A stretch of 64,000 bases of DNA from Sphaerotilus natans (lineage in GTDB: Bacteria; Pseudomonadota; Gammaproteobacteria; Burkholderiales; Burkholderiaceae_C), in assembly GCF_900156335.1 (NCBI RefSeq), contig NZ_FTMZ01000010.1, positions 88,383 to 152,382 of the forward strand, written 5' to 3'. Of this stretch, positions 37,955-46,573 are shown piece after piece (position 1 is the stretch's first letter; every line of letters begins with the position of its first letter). Both the position numbers and the translations under genes were made by a program. The notes under the pieces were generated by a model that made no database searches, had not been told where the DNA came from, and worked only from the letters and a program-made list of their open reading frames with translations.

Positions 37955-38170
37955 ATGGCCGACAAGCACACCCCTGCCGCCGACAGCTCGCTGCCGCTGT
38001 GGCGCCGGCTTCACACCCTGCTGCGCAGCGAGGACGCACGCGATCAGGACGGCCCACGCGAGACCGACAGCGCCCGCATGGACCTGGGCTACGAGGCGGC
38101 CTACGCGCTGCCGGCCGGGTCGGAGTGGCGCGACGACGGCGCATCCGCCAGCACCGATCGCGCCGGCTGA
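37955..38170 (+). CDS. Small hypothetical protein, 71 residues
   Basis: This short hydrophilic ORF starts MADKHTPAADSSLPLWRRL and is rich in Asp, Arg and Ala, with no membrane segment. The main support is a very strong ribosome site (AAGGAAGGAG at 37939-37948, 6 bases before ATG) in front of it. Its last 70 bases overlap the 3' end of the convergent histidine kinase gene. The RRLHTLLRSEDARDQD stretch could form an amphipathic helix. I recognise no family. It may be a small regulator or effector linked to the neighbouring envelope-stress module, but that is only positional. Confidence 0.5.
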   Translation: MADKHTPAADSSLPLWRRLHTLLRSEDARDQDGPRETDSARMDLGYEAAYALPAGSEWRDDGASASTDRAG

Positions 38171-39621
38171 TCCGGCCAGGGCACCCGGACCCGGACATCG
38201 AGGCCGGGCTGCGCCGGGCGCAGCTCCAGCCGGCCGCCATGCGCCCGGGCGACCAGCCGGCACAGGTGCAGCCCCAGGCCGACGCCGCCCTGCCCGCGGC
38301 CACGCGCGGCGTCCGGCCGATAGAAAGCCTCGCCCAGATGGGCCAGCACCTCGGGCGCGACGCCGGGTCCATGGTCGCGCACGCCGAACTCGAGCAGATC
38401 GCCCGCTGCCGCATCGGTCTCATCGGCGTCCGGGCGGACGCGGGCCAGTCGCACCTCCACCGGCGCGCTGCCGTGCCGCAGCGCATTGCCGACCAGATTG
38501 CGCACCAGCAACCGCCAGCGCGCCGCATCGAGCGCCAGCTCGCCGGACACCGCGTCGAGATCGAAGCGCAGCGCCTGCTCGGGGGCTCCGGCCGCCTCGG
38601 CCGCCTCGACCGCGGCCAGCTCGACCAGCAGCGCCAGATCGGTCGGCGTCGGCTGCAGCGCGGCATGGCCGCCGGCCAGGCGCTCGCCCTCGAGCAGATC
38701 GGCGATCAGCTCGCGCATCTCGCCCAGGTCGCGCAGCAGCGCCTCTCGCGAAGGACCGTCCTCGACCAGCTCGGCATGCAGGCGCGCGCGGGTCAGCGGC
38801 GAGCGCAGCTCATGGCTGATCGCCAGCAGCAGCGCGCGCTTGGCCTCGAGCATGCCGTGCAGCGCGGCGGCCATGGTGTTGATCTGGACAGCCAGCCGCC
38901 CCAGCTCGCCGCGATCGCGCACCGGGATCGGCGTGGCGAATTCGCCCTCGCCGTAGCGCACCGCGCCGGCGCGAATGTCGTCAAGCGGCCGCAGCCATTG
39001 GCGCATCACCAGATAGGCCAGCAGCGTCAGGCCCAGCAGCGCGGCCAGCGTGACCCAGCCGATCGAGCGCGGCCGCTCCCGCCACGGCACATCGCCCAGG
39101 CCGAAGCGGATGCGGTGGCCGTCCGGCGTGACCCGGCTGATCAGCAGCCAGCCGCGCTCGCTGCCCTCGTCCGCGTCGGCGCGGTCCTCCAGCGCCGGAT
39201 CGGCGACCCAGCGCAGGCCGCGCCCGTCCGAAACCGGAGCCTCGCCCGGATGGCGATGCAGGTCGACATCGGAGGCATGCCGGGGCGGCCCCATGCGCCA
39301 GGGACGCTCCGGCTGACCGCGCAGATGCGGATGCGAGTCCCACTGCACCACCGGCCCGTCGATGCGCAGCGACAGCGGCAGGCGCGCCACCAGCGCCTGC
39401 GCGCGTGCGATGTCCGGCGGCGAGCCCAGGTCGGCCATCAGCCGGTCGGCATAGTCGGCGACCAGCGGGCGCACCAGGCCGCGCCAGCCCCCGCCGATCG
39501 CGCGCTGCAGGCCCGACATGAACACCGCCGTCATCGCCAGCGCCAGCGCCACGAACAGCAGCAGCAGGCGCGGCCCGAGCCGGCCGCCCAGCCGGCGCAG
39601 CACGCCCGGCAGCCGCCTCAC
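38101..39621 (-). CDS. Two-component sensor histidine kinase, HAMP type
   Basis: This 506-residue membrane sensor has an N-terminal helix (PRLLLLFVALALAMTAVFM) and a periplasmic domain of about 170 residues. A second helix (WVTLAALLGLTLLAYLVM) leads into HAMP (RPLDDIRAGAVRYGEGEF). The dimerisation/phosphoacceptor helix carries AISHELRSPLTRARLHAEL, and the ATPase has NLVGNALRHG, VRDHGPGV and GGVGLGLHLCRL. It starts with GTG overlapping the regulator stop by 4 bp. The Spy-like lipoprotein upstream makes this most like a CpxAR/RstBA envelope-stress system. The C-terminal extension rich in Ser and Arg overlaps the small ORF on the other strand. Confidence 0.92.
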   Translation of the reverse strand: MRRLPGVLRRLGGRLGPRLLLLFVALALAMTAVFMSGLQRAIGGGWRGLVRPLVADYADRLMADLGSPPDIARAQALVARLPLSLRIDGPVVQWDSHPHLRGQPERPWRMGPPRHASDVDLHRHPGEAPVSDGRGLRWVADPALEDRADADEGSERGWLLISRVTPDGHRIRFGLGDVPWRERPRSIGWVTLAALLGLTLLAYLVMRQWLRPLDDIRAGAVRYGEGEFATPIPVRDRGELGRLAVQINTMAAALHGMLEAKRALLLAISHELRSPLTRARLHAELVEDGPSREALLRDLGEMRELIADLLEGERLAGGHAALQPTPTDLALLVELAAVEAAEAAGAPEQALRFDLDAVSGELALDAARWRLLVRNLVGNALRHGSAPVEVRLARVRPDADETDAAAGDLLEFGVRDHGPGVAPEVLAHLGEAFYRPDAARGRGQGGVGLGLHLCRLVARAHGGRLELRPAQPGLDVRVRVPWPDQPARSVLADAPSSRHSDPAGSA

Positions 39622-40334
39622 TGCGGCGCTCCGGCCGCGAAGGTGTAACCGGCGTTGCGCAGGGTGCGAATGCAGTCGAGCGGCTCGAGCTTGCGACGGA
39701 TGCGGCTGACCAGGATGTCGATCGCGCGGGTGTGGATCTCGGTCTCGTGCCCGCGCAGGCGCGAGAGCATCTCGTCGCGGCTGAAGACGCGCTGCGGCTC
39801 GGCCGCCAGCAGCGCCAGCAGCGTGAACTCGGTGCCGGTCAGCTCGACGGGCTGGCCGTCGCGCCAGACCTGGCGCCGCTCCAGGTCGATCTCGATGCGA
39901 TCGAAGCGCAGGCGCCCGGCCATCGGCGTCGCCACGGCCGTGGCCGCCCCGACCGGTGCGGCCCGCCGGCGCAGGATGGTCTGCAGCCGCGCCGCCAGCT
40001 CCCGCGGCTCGAAGGGCTTGGGCAGGTAGTCGTCGGCGCCCAGCTCCAGGCCGATGATGCGGTCGGTGACCTCGCCGCGCGCGGTCAGCATCAGCACCGG
40101 CAGGCCGGCGAGGCGGACGTCGGGGTCGCGACGCAGGCGCCGGCACAGCTCGAAGCCGTCCATGCCGGGCATCATCACATCGAGGATCAGCGCGTCGAAG
40201 GGCTCGGCGCGCAGCCGCTCCAGCCCCGCCTGGGGCCGGACCTCGGCCTCCAGCTGCAGGTCGAAGCGGCGCAGGTAGGCGGCCAGCGGCGCGGCCAGAT
40301 GTTCATCGTCATCGATCAGGAGCAGGCGAGGCAT
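39618..40334 (-). CDS. OmpR-family response regulator
   Basis: This 238-residue regulator has a receiver domain with LLIDDDEHLA, the phosphoacceptor Asp in LILDVMMPGMDGFELC (about residue 52), the conserved Thr in LMLTARG near 83 and Lys in LPKPFEPRELAARL near 105. It also has a winged-helix output domain with LTGTEFTLLALLAAEPQRVFSRDEML and RAIDILVSRIRRKLEP plus the YTFAAG wing. It pairs with the kinase whose GTG start overlaps its stop. A Spy-like target gene lies 39 bp upstream in the same direction, so the three probably form one operon under autogenous control. Confidence 0.94.
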   Translation of the reverse strand: MPRLLLIDDDEHLAAPLAAYLRRFDLQLEAEVRPQAGLERLRAEPFDALILDVMMPGMDGFELCRRLRRDPDVRLAGLPVLMLTARGEVTDRIIGLELGADDYLPKPFEPRELAARLQTILRRRAAPVGAATAVATPMAGRLRFDRIEIDLERRQVWRDGQPVELTGTEFTLLALLAAEPQRVFSRDEMLSRLRGHETEIHTRAIDILVSRIRRKLEPLDCIRTLRNAGYTFAAGAPQ

Positions 40335-40373
40335 GACCCGATCCTAGCCGCGGACACCCGCCGCGCGCATGGC

Positions 40374-40955
40374 TCAGCCGTGGTGACGGCCGCCGCCCAT
40401 GAAGCCACGGCCCGGACCGCGCTCCAGGAAGGTGCGCACCTTGGCCTGCTGCTCGGGCTTCAGGCTGTCGTAGAAGTCGCCCATCGCGGCGATGACCTGC
40501 GGCGCGGCGGCACGCGCGGCCTGCGTCTTCTCGTCGACCAGCGTCTGGGCGCGGGCCCGATCGAAGCGCTCGCCCTTGACCAGCTCCTGCATCTGCTGCT
40601 GCGGCAGCATGCCGGGCCCGCCCGGGCCGCCGCGACCGGCCGCTCCTGGCGCCGCACCGCCAGCCATCGCCATGCGCTGGGCCTGCATGACCTCCATCAG
40701 CCGGACCAGATGGCCCTTCTGTACCGCATCGAGCTCGAGCTGCGCGGTGATGCGCTCGACCATGCGCTCGCGCATCTTCTGGTGGTCGGCCTCGCTGCGC
40801 GGGCCGTGCTCATGGCGGTCCTTCATGCCCATGCGCGGGCCTTCGCCCTCGGGGCCGCCCCGGCCGCCGAAGGGGGCGCTGCCGCAGGCACTCAGACCGA
40901 CCACCAGCGCCAGGGCGGCCACACCGGCCAGCGAACGCTTGAACACGCGATTCAT
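40374..40955 (-). CDS. Spy/CpxP-like periplasmic lipoprotein
   Basis: This 193-residue secreted protein has the signal peptide MNRVFKRSLAGVAALALVVG ending in lipobox LSAC, Cys near residue 23. The mature protein is Gly-, Met- and Arg-rich. It contains two LTxxQ-like helices (RITAQLELDAVQKGHLVRLM and DFYDSLKPEQQAKVRTFLE) typical of Spy/CpxP chaperones, and it ends in a His-rich GRGFMGGGRHHG. A GGHH-type tail and MGMKDRHEHG suggest metal binding. AAGGAAGGAA precedes the ATG, which supports this start over a longer frame. The gene heads the response-regulator/kinase operon, and such proteins commonly feed back on their sensor. Confidence 0.85.
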   Translation of the reverse strand: MNRVFKRSLAGVAALALVVGLSACGSAPFGGRGGPEGEGPRMGMKDRHEHGPRSEADHQKMRERMVERITAQLELDAVQKGHLVRLMEVMQAQRMAMAGGAAPGAAGRGGPGGPGMLPQQQMQELVKGERFDRARAQTLVDEKTQAARAAAPQVIAAMGDFYDSLKPEQQAKVRTFLERGPGRGFMGGGRHHG

Positions 40956-41375
40956 GATGATTTCCTTCCTTGATGAGACTGCATCGAACACGGCCTCATC
41001 GTGCCGGGCGCGCGCTTCGGCGTCCTTTCGCCCCGGTATCGTCGTGTTTCGTTTTATGTCGCGCCCGGCCGAAGGGCCTCGATTGCGGCCGCGAAACCAC
41101 AGCGTTTCGTCAGGAAACAGACTTTCAGATGTGACATGCTACACACTCGTTAACATGCAGGCCGGCATCAAGGATGGGACATCCTCCTTCTGTGGCGGGC
41201 ACGATCGGGCGATGGACTTTTCGCCGATTTGCATTCCGCAGGTAACAGATCTGTCGACACCAGCGCCCGGCGTGGAAAATTCGTTTCCATCATTGCCGGA
41301 AAAGAAGTTTCCCCATGAAAAGGGAGACGGATCGCGGGCTCTGGTTGTCGCGCAGTCGATGCACGGCAGGACAAT
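40956..41375. promoter_or_regulatory. Divergent regulatory region rich in GAAAC/GTTTC inverted repeats
   Basis: This AT-richer spacer lies between the Spy-like gene (leftward) and the deacetylase (rightward). It contains CGAAAC-N6-GTTTCG (41092-41109) and GTTTC-N5-GAAAC (41104-41118). A CRP-like TGTGA-N6-ACACA follows at 41130-41145, and an AGGATG-GGA-CATCCT hairpin at 41171-41185. Further right come the palindrome ACAGATCTGT at 41245-41254, TGGAAA-N5-TTTCCA (41273-41289) and GGAAA-N5-TTTCC (41298-41312). The last two have centres 24 bp apart. Related elements occur before the flippase and both glycosyltransferase genes. The regulator is unknown. Confidence 0.5.
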
Positions 41376-42407
41376 ATGAAGTCCCCCTCAATGGCATGGG
41401 GAGACGCTGGGAGTCTTCTGAACATGGTCGCCATCGCCCGCCCGATCGCACGCTGGTTCGTGCAGGCCCGTTATCCGACGGGCACGAACCTGCTGCCGAT
41501 CCTCATGTATCACAGGGTGCTGAAGGAGCCTGATCCTCTGCAGCCTGACGTGCCGGACATCCGCCAGATGGCCGAGCAGTTCCGCGCGCTCGCGGGCGCC
41601 TTCAAGGTGCTGCGGCTGCACGAGGCCGCCGAGATGCTGCGCGATGGCCGGCTGCCCGCCGGCGCGGCCTGCATCACCTTCGACGACGGCTACCGCGACA
41701 ACCACGATCTGGCCCTGCCGCTGCTGCGCGAGTTCCGCCTGCCGGCCACCGTCTTCGTCACCACCGGCTTCCTCAACGGTGGCTGCATGTTCAACGACAC
41801 GGTGGTCGAGACGGTGCGCCGCCTGCCCCCCGGCGCGATCGACCTGTCCGAGGTCGGCCTGGGCACCCGCATGATCACCGACATCGCCTCGCGCCGCGCG
41901 CTGGTCAGCGACCTGACGCGGGCGGTGAAATACCTCGACCCGCAGCACCGGCACGACTTCTGTGCCGAGCTGTGCCGCAAGGCTGGCGCCAAGCTGCCCA
42001 ACGACCTGATGATGGACGATCACCAGGTGCGGGCGCTGTCCGACAGCGGCCTGGTGGACATCGGCGGCCACACCGTGACCCATCCGATCCTGGCCAAGGT
42101 CGACCCGGAGCAGGCCCGGCGCGAGATCGCCGACAACCGCGACCGCATCACCGAGCTGACCGGGCACCAGCCGCTGTGCTTCGCCTACCCCAACGGCAAG
42201 CCCGATCTCGACTATGCGGCCGTCCACGCCAGGATGGTGCAGGAGGCCGGCTACAGCAGCGCGGTATCGACTGCCGTCGGCGTGGCCACCGACCAGGCCG
42301 ACCCCTACCAGCTGCCGCGATTCATGCCGCGCGAGCGCAGCGCGGCCCAGTTCGTCGCCCGGATGATGCGCATGGCCACCCACCGCCATCCGCAGTTCGC
42401 GCGCTGA
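41376..42407 (+). CDS. Polysaccharide deacetylase family protein (CE4)
   Basis: This 343-residue protein has a NodB-homology domain. The catalytic Asp pair is in ACITFDDGYRDNH near residue 100, and the metal His pair is in GGHTVTHPIL near 230. The substrate-groove segment LCFAYPNGKPDLD lies near 268. The ILMYHRV segment near 45 and a C-terminal RFMPRERSAAQFVARM are typical of exopolysaccharide-linked family members. No clear signal peptide is visible, although a short N-terminal extension precedes the second possible start at 41424. It probably de-N-acetylates a cell-surface polysaccharide or lipid-linked sugar. The flippase and glycosyltransferase genes follow on the same strand, with gaps of 127 and about 150 bp. 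Confidence 0.9.
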   Translation: MKSPSMAWGDAGSLLNMVAIARPIARWFVQARYPTGTNLLPILMYHRVLKEPDPLQPDVPDIRQMAEQFRALAGAFKVLRLHEAAEMLRDGRLPAGAACITFDDGYRDNHDLALPLLREFRLPATVFVTTGFLNGGCMFNDTVVETVRRLPPGAIDLSEVGLGTRMITDIASRRALVSDLTRAVKYLDPQHRHDFCAELCRKAGAKLPNDLMMDDHQVRALSDSGLVDIGGHTVTHPILAKVDPEQARREIADNRDRITELTGHQPLCFAYPNGKPDLDYAAVHARMVQEAGYSSAVSTAVGVATDQADPYQLPRFMPRERSAAQFVARMMRMATHRHPQFAR

Positions 42408-42424
42408 GGCGCCGCACCGCAGAC

Positions 42425-42440
42425 CGAAACGCCCGTTTGC
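42425..42440. promoter_or_regulatory. CGAAAC-N4-GTTTGC inverted repeat before the flippase
   Basis: CGAAAC at 42425-42430 and GTTTGC at 42435-42440 form an imperfect inverted repeat about 95 bp before the flippase start. It resembles CGAAAC-N6-GTTTCG at 41092 and CGAAAC-N6-GTTACC at 44126, all in polysaccharide gene upstream regions. Confidence 0.35.
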
Positions 42441-42534
42441 TACCATCCACGCGAGGTTCGTCGCGGACGGACCGGGCCCCGCCGGACCCCCGCCGACGGC
42501 GGCCGCGGGCCGAACGATTCGACAAGGACCCTGA

Positions 42535-44079
42535 ATGAGCAACCAGTTCGGTGCCAAGGCAGTGCTGCGCTCAGTGCTGCTGACGACCGGCTCGACCTAT
42601 GTGACCTACGCGGCCGGTCTGGTGACCAGCATGCTGATCGCGCGCGGCCTCGGGCCGGCCGACTACGGTCGCTACGCCTATCTGGTGTGGCTCTCGGGCC
42701 TGCTGGTGCTGGTGATGAACCATGGCCTGACCACCTCGGCGATCCGCTTCGTCTCGGAGTCGCTCGGGCGCAAGAGCCTGGTCGACGCCCAGGACGTGCA
42801 CCGCCGGCTGCAGCGCTGGCAGGGCTGGTCGCTGCTGGCGGTGGGCGCCATCTTCCTGGCTGCGCTGCCGGCGCTGCGCCCGGCCGGCTGGGAAGGCCAT
42901 CTGGCGCTGTTCGCCGCAGTCGCCCTGCTGGCCTCCTTCGCCAAGGCCTGGTATCTGTTCAGCATCTCGGTGGCCAAGGGCTACGGCCGCTTCGGCATCG
43001 AGGCCAGCTCGATCAGCCTGCTGAGCCTGATCAACCTGGCCGGCGCCGGCATCATGGCGCTGCTGGGCATGCCGCTGGACGGCTACATGCTGCTGTTCCT
43101 GGCGATCTCGATCGCGCATCCGCTGATGGCGGCGCGCCAGCTGCGCCGCGCCGAGATCCGCAAGGGCTCGCGCGAGATCGATGACGAGCTGCTGGCCCGG
43201 GTCAAGCCGCATCTGGCCTGGACCACGGTCTCGACGCTGGTGGCCGCCTTCAGCAACAAGGCGATCGAGACCTATCTGCTCAACCGCCTGGTCGGCGCCG
43301 AGGCGGTCGGCTTCTTCACCATCGCCGCCACGCTGGCACGCGGCGGGGTGGATCTGCTGTCGTCCGGGCTGATGACGGTGCTGATGCCGGTGCTGGCTAA
43401 CGCCTATGGCGCCGGCGGCCAGGAACGCATCCACCGGCTCGGTGGCGACGCGGTGCGCTACTTCCACTTTCTCGGCCTGCTGCTGACCGGCGTGGGCTAC
43501 TTCTGGGCCCGGCCGGTCGTCGAGCTGACCTATGGCAGCAGCTACGCACCCGCCATCTTCGCGCTGCAGATGATGGTGCTGGTGCGCGGGGTCACGCTGT
43601 CCTACGCCGCCTTCGGCGCGCTGCTGACGATCACCGACAACCAGCGCCTGCGTGCGGCCGAGGCCCTCTTCGCGGTCGTCACCAGCGCGGGCATGGCCCT
43701 GTGGCTGGTGCCCACCCACGGTCTGGAGGGCGCCATCTACGCGCACATGGCCTCGACGCTGGCGGTCTTCCTGTTCACCTTCGGCTGCGTCTGGTGGGTG
43801 CTGCGCATGCCGCTGCCGCTGGGCGAGCTGATGCGCATGAGCGCCGCGGCCCTGAGCGCGGCGGCGCTGTGCTTCGGCGTGCTGTCGCTCAGCGAGGCCC
43901 CGACGCTGCTGCATCAGCTGCTGGCCGGACTGCTCTACGTGGTGCTCTATCTGCTGTCGACGCTGGTCTTCAAGGCCTGGAACCAGCATGACGTGGCCAT
44001 GCTCGACCAGCTCGGCCAGCGGGTGCCCGCCCTGCGCCGCCTGGCCGTGCTGCTGGTGCCCTGGGCTCGGGCGACCTGA
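42535..44079 (+). CDS. Polysaccharide flippase, Wzx/MVF-like
   Basis: This 514-residue integral membrane protein has about 12-14 helices of the oligosaccharide flippase superfamily. The N-terminal TTGSTYVTYAAGLVTSMLIARGLGPADYGRYAYLVWL pattern is the typical polysaccharide-synthesis opening. A middle segment (AFSNKAIETYLLNRLVGAEAVGFFTIAATLARGG, about residues 240-275) is the usual second-half start. It would move lipid-linked sugar repeat units across the inner membrane. It lies between the deacetylase and a GT2 gene, and forms part of a surface-polysaccharide set, but no Wzy polymerase or initiating transferase is visible in the window. Confidence 0.9.
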   Translation: MSNQFGAKAVLRSVLLTTGSTYVTYAAGLVTSMLIARGLGPADYGRYAYLVWLSGLLVLVMNHGLTTSAIRFVSESLGRKSLVDAQDVHRRLQRWQGWSLLAVGAIFLAALPALRPAGWEGHLALFAAVALLASFAKAWYLFSISVAKGYGRFGIEASSISLLSLINLAGAGIMALLGMPLDGYMLLFLAISIAHPLMAARQLRRAEIRKGSREIDDELLARVKPHLAWTTVSTLVAAFSNKAIETYLLNRLVGAEAVGFFTIAATLARGGVDLLSSGLMTVLMPVLANAYGAGGQERIHRLGGDAVRYFHFLGLLLTGVGYFWARPVVELTYGSSYAPAIFALQMMVLVRGVTLSYAAFGALLTITDNQRLRAAEALFAVVTSAGMALWLVPTHGLEGAIYAHMASTLAVFLFTFGCVWWVLRMPLPLGELMRMSAAALSAAALCFGVLSLSEAPTLLHQLLAGLLYVVLYLLSTLVFKAWNQHDVAMLDQLGQRVPALRRLAVLLVPWARAT

Positions 44080-44125
44080 GACCGGATCACGGCAACACGG
44101 CGACATCGGTGGTGCCATGCGGTCA

Positions 44126-44184
44126 CGAAACACATTCGTTACCGTTGCTTTCAGCAAACCCGAAATGGGAAACCTTCCCTTTTC
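44126..44184. promoter_or_regulatory. Two inverted repeats between flippase and GT2 genes
   Basis: CGAAAC-N6-GTTACC (44126-44143) is followed by a longer repeat. Its arms GAAATGGGAA (44162-44171) and TTCCCTTTTC (44175-44184) pair at nine of ten positions around ACC. The second could be an intrinsic terminator for the flippase gene, with only a short T run inside the arm. It could also be a regulator site like those at 41273-41312 and 53723-53735. Confidence 0.45.
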
Positions 44185-44232
44185 ACGCCTGCTCTGAAAT
44201 CATGTGAACCATTGACCCGACCGGACACAACA

Positions 44233-45321
44233 ATGCCTGGACCGCAGGCCGGACCTGATCTGAACTCGCCCCTGAACTCAGACCTGAACCCGGCGGAACT
44301 CATCAGCGTCGTCATTCCCGCCTACAACGCACGCCACACCCTGCCGGCCACGCTCGAGAGCCTGTTCGCGCAGACTTGGCCGCACCTGGAAATCATCGTC
44401 GTCGACGACGGCTCGACCGACGGCACCGCGCAGATGCTGGCGCAGCATGGCGCGCAGGTGCGGGTGCTGTCGCAGCCCAACGGCGGACTGGCGCGAGCGC
44501 GCGCCACCGGCGTGGCGGCCGCTCGCGGGCAGTGGATCGCGCTGCTCGACGCCGACGACCTGTGCCGGCCCGACCGCCTGGCGCTGCAGGCTCGGGTGCT
44601 GGAGGCGCTGCCCGAGGTGGTGCTGTGCGCCGGCGACTTCGATGCCTTCGACGACCGCGACGGCAAGGTGAGTCCCGGCCACGCGGCGCGCTACTACGCG
44701 CGCATCGGCCGGGCCCGCCAGGGCATCCGCTCGCTGCTGCGCCGCCGCGAGCCGCTCGAGACCGCCTGGGGCGAGCAGTTCCATGTCTGCCACGGCCCGG
44801 CCTACGAGGAGCTGGCGCACGGCAACTTCATGCATCCGCCGACGCTGATGTTCCGCCGCGAGCTGCTGCGCGCCGACCAGGCCGGCAGCTTCGAGGACGA
44901 CGCGCGCTCGATGTGCGACTGGGACTGGATCGTGCGCGCGGCACGCTGCGGCGAGGTCGCCTTCGTCGAGCGCGCGCTGATCGACTACCGCCTGTCGGCC
45001 GGCCAGATGTCCTCGCCGCGGCACCGGGTGCGCGCGACCGTCGACACGCTGCGGGTGGCCGAGCGCATCTGCCAGCGCGATCCCGAGCTCTACCTGCGCC
45101 AGCTGCCGCTGTTCCTGCGCGAGCTCGGCGGCTTCTGCCTGGACGCGGCCGATGCGCTGATCGAGACCGACCGGCTCGAGGCCGCGCGCATGCTGCTGCG
45201 CAGCAGCACCCGCTTCGGCTGCCTGGACATGCGCACGCTGCGGCTGCTGGCCAAGCTGCTGACGCCACGCCGGATGCTGCTGGCGGCACGCCAGCGGCGT
45301 GGCATCGCCACGGCGGGCTGA
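44233..45321 (+). CDS. Glycosyltransferase family 2
   Basis: This 362-residue GT-A-fold transferase has the N-terminal domain VSVVIPAYNARHTLPATLESL-like opening (here ISVVIPAYNARHTLPATLES), VVDDGSTDGT near 40 and the metal-binding LLDADD near 100. A central HPPTLMFRRELL segment and SMCDWDWIVRAAR (about 205-240) provide the ED-type acceptor/catalytic-base region. It transfers a sugar from a nucleotide donor to a growing glycan on the cytoplasmic side. TTG at 44212 is an alternative start. It follows the flippase gene and belongs to the polysaccharide set; donor and acceptor are unknown. Confidence 0.9.
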   Translation: MPGPQAGPDLNSPLNSDLNPAELISVVIPAYNARHTLPATLESLFAQTWPHLEIIVVDDGSTDGTAQMLAQHGAQVRVLSQPNGGLARARATGVAAARGQWIALLDADDLCRPDRLALQARVLEALPEVVLCAGDFDAFDDRDGKVSPGHAARYYARIGRARQGIRSLLRRREPLETAWGEQFHVCHGPAYEELAHGNFMHPPTLMFRRELLRADQAGSFEDDARSMCDWDWIVRAARCGEVAFVERALIDYRLSAGQMSSPRHRVRATVDTLRVAERICQRDPELYLRQLPLFLRELGGFCLDAADALIETDRLEAARMLLRSSTRFGCLDMRTLRLLAKLLTPRRMLLAARQRRGIATAG

Positions 45322-45331
45322 CCCGTCGACC

Positions 45332-46540
45332 TCAGTCGGCCAGCGCCTCCTGCGGCTCGACCGTGCCGGCGCGGCGCTGGCGATGCCTGCGCAGCGCCGC
45401 CTCCAGCTCGAAGCGCAGCGCCGAGGTGCGCAGCGTCGTCCAGGTCATCTGCTCGTCGAGCGTGGCCAGCGTGGTCTTGTAGCGCGACTCGCCGGCCATG
45501 AAGTCGTAGACCTCGTGGCCGAGCGCGGCGTTGTGCTGCGCGGCCAGCACATGCGCGACCAGCCCGGGCCGCGCATGCTTCTCGATCAGGCCGTACTCCA
45601 GCCCCGACTGGTAGAAATACACCCGGCCGCGGTGGATGAAGCTGTAGAGGAAGCCCAGGTCGTGCTCGCCGACCGCCACCCGCAGCATCTGGATCGCGCC
45701 GCTGTCGTGGTGGTGCTCGACCAGCGTGCGGTGGAAGCGGAAGAAGAAGTCGTTGGCGAAGGCGCCGGGCTGGCCGCGGCCGGTCCAGTGCGCCTGGTGC
45801 AGCGCGGCCAGGCGCTCGAGCCAGTCCAGCGCCTGCGCGGTCGAGGCCGCCGGCGTCAGCGTGAGGGCGCCGAGCTGGCCGTATTCCTTCATGCTGCGGC
45901 GGATCTGCGAACGCGAGTTCGCGCTGATCAGCTTCAGGAAGTCGCCACCGGCGGCACGCACCGCCTTCAGGTCGACCGCGTAGGAGCGACGCACCCAGTC
46001 CTCGCGCTCGAGCCGGCGCGAGGCCAGCCGCGCCTCGCAGCCGGCCGGCCAGCCCGGCCCGGCCAGGCCGGGCAGCACGATCTCGGTGACGCCGCGCAGG
46101 CGCCCGGCCCAGTGCGCCAGCATCGCTGCGCGGATCGCGTCGGCGCCCTCGGCGCCCTCGGCGGCGTCGGCGGCGATCAGGACGTCGTTGTGCTCGATCG
46201 TCAGGATGTCGAGCTCGGGCCGGCCGGTCGCATGCAGCCAGGCGGTGCGGCAGAACGGCAGGCCGAAGCGCTGCCGGCCGGGCCCGTCGACCACCAGCGC
46301 CAGGCCGACATCGCGCTCGCCGCGCCGCGCCTGCAGCAGCCGCGGGCGGACCGCGTCAGGCAGCAGCGCCAGCCAGGTGCCGATCCAGGCCCAGCGGGTG
46401 AAGAAGCTGCCCTCGGCACGGGCTTCGAGCGCACGCCAGCGGGTGGCCAGCGCGACACGGTCGGCCGGATCATCCAGCGCGACCAGGGACAGCTGCAGAG
46501 AAGAAGAGGCGGCGGAGGCGGAAGGACTGCGAGAGCTCAT
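45332..46540 (-). CDS. GNAT acetyltransferase, BcsL/CelD type
   Basis: This 402-residue protein belongs to the CelD/BcsL branch of the GNAT superfamily. The N-terminal domain includes FFTRWAWIGTWLALLPD near residue 45, and the C-terminal acetyltransferase core has ANSRSQIRRSMKEYG near 205 and GRVYFYQSGLEYGL near 310. GLVAHVLAAQHNAALGHEVYDFMAGESRYKTTLA follows near 335; the YDFMAGESRYK element is the family hallmark. It probably modifies sugars of an exopolysaccharide. It lies tail to tail with the GT2 gene (10-bp gap) and downstream of arginase on the minus strand, so its operon is unclear: co-transcription with arginase is possible, while function points to the glycan genes. Confidence 0.85.
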   Translation of the reverse strand: MSSRSPSASAASSSLQLSLVALDDPADRVALATRWRALEARAEGSFFTRWAWIGTWLALLPDAVRPRLLQARRGERDVGLALVVDGPGRQRFGLPFCRTAWLHATGRPELDILTIEHNDVLIAADAAEGAEGADAIRAAMLAHWAGRLRGVTEIVLPGLAGPGWPAGCEARLASRRLEREDWVRRSYAVDLKAVRAAGGDFLKLISANSRSQIRRSMKEYGQLGALTLTPAASTAQALDWLERLAALHQAHWTGRGQPGAFANDFFFRFHRTLVEHHHDSGAIQMLRVAVGEHDLGFLYSFIHRGRVYFYQSGLEYGLIEKHARPGLVAHVLAAQHNAALGHEVYDFMAGESRYKTTLATLDEQMTWTTLRTSALRFELEAALRRHRQRRAGTVEPQEALAD

Positions 46541-46573
46541 GCGCCGATTGTCGCAGTCCCGGATGTCATCGCC

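Noticed and set aside
41130..41145. CRP-like TGTGA-N6-ACACA as a firm regulatory site
   Set aside because: One mismatch from the consensus and no equivalent before the other glycan genes; mentioned in the regulatory region but not promoted to a separate call.
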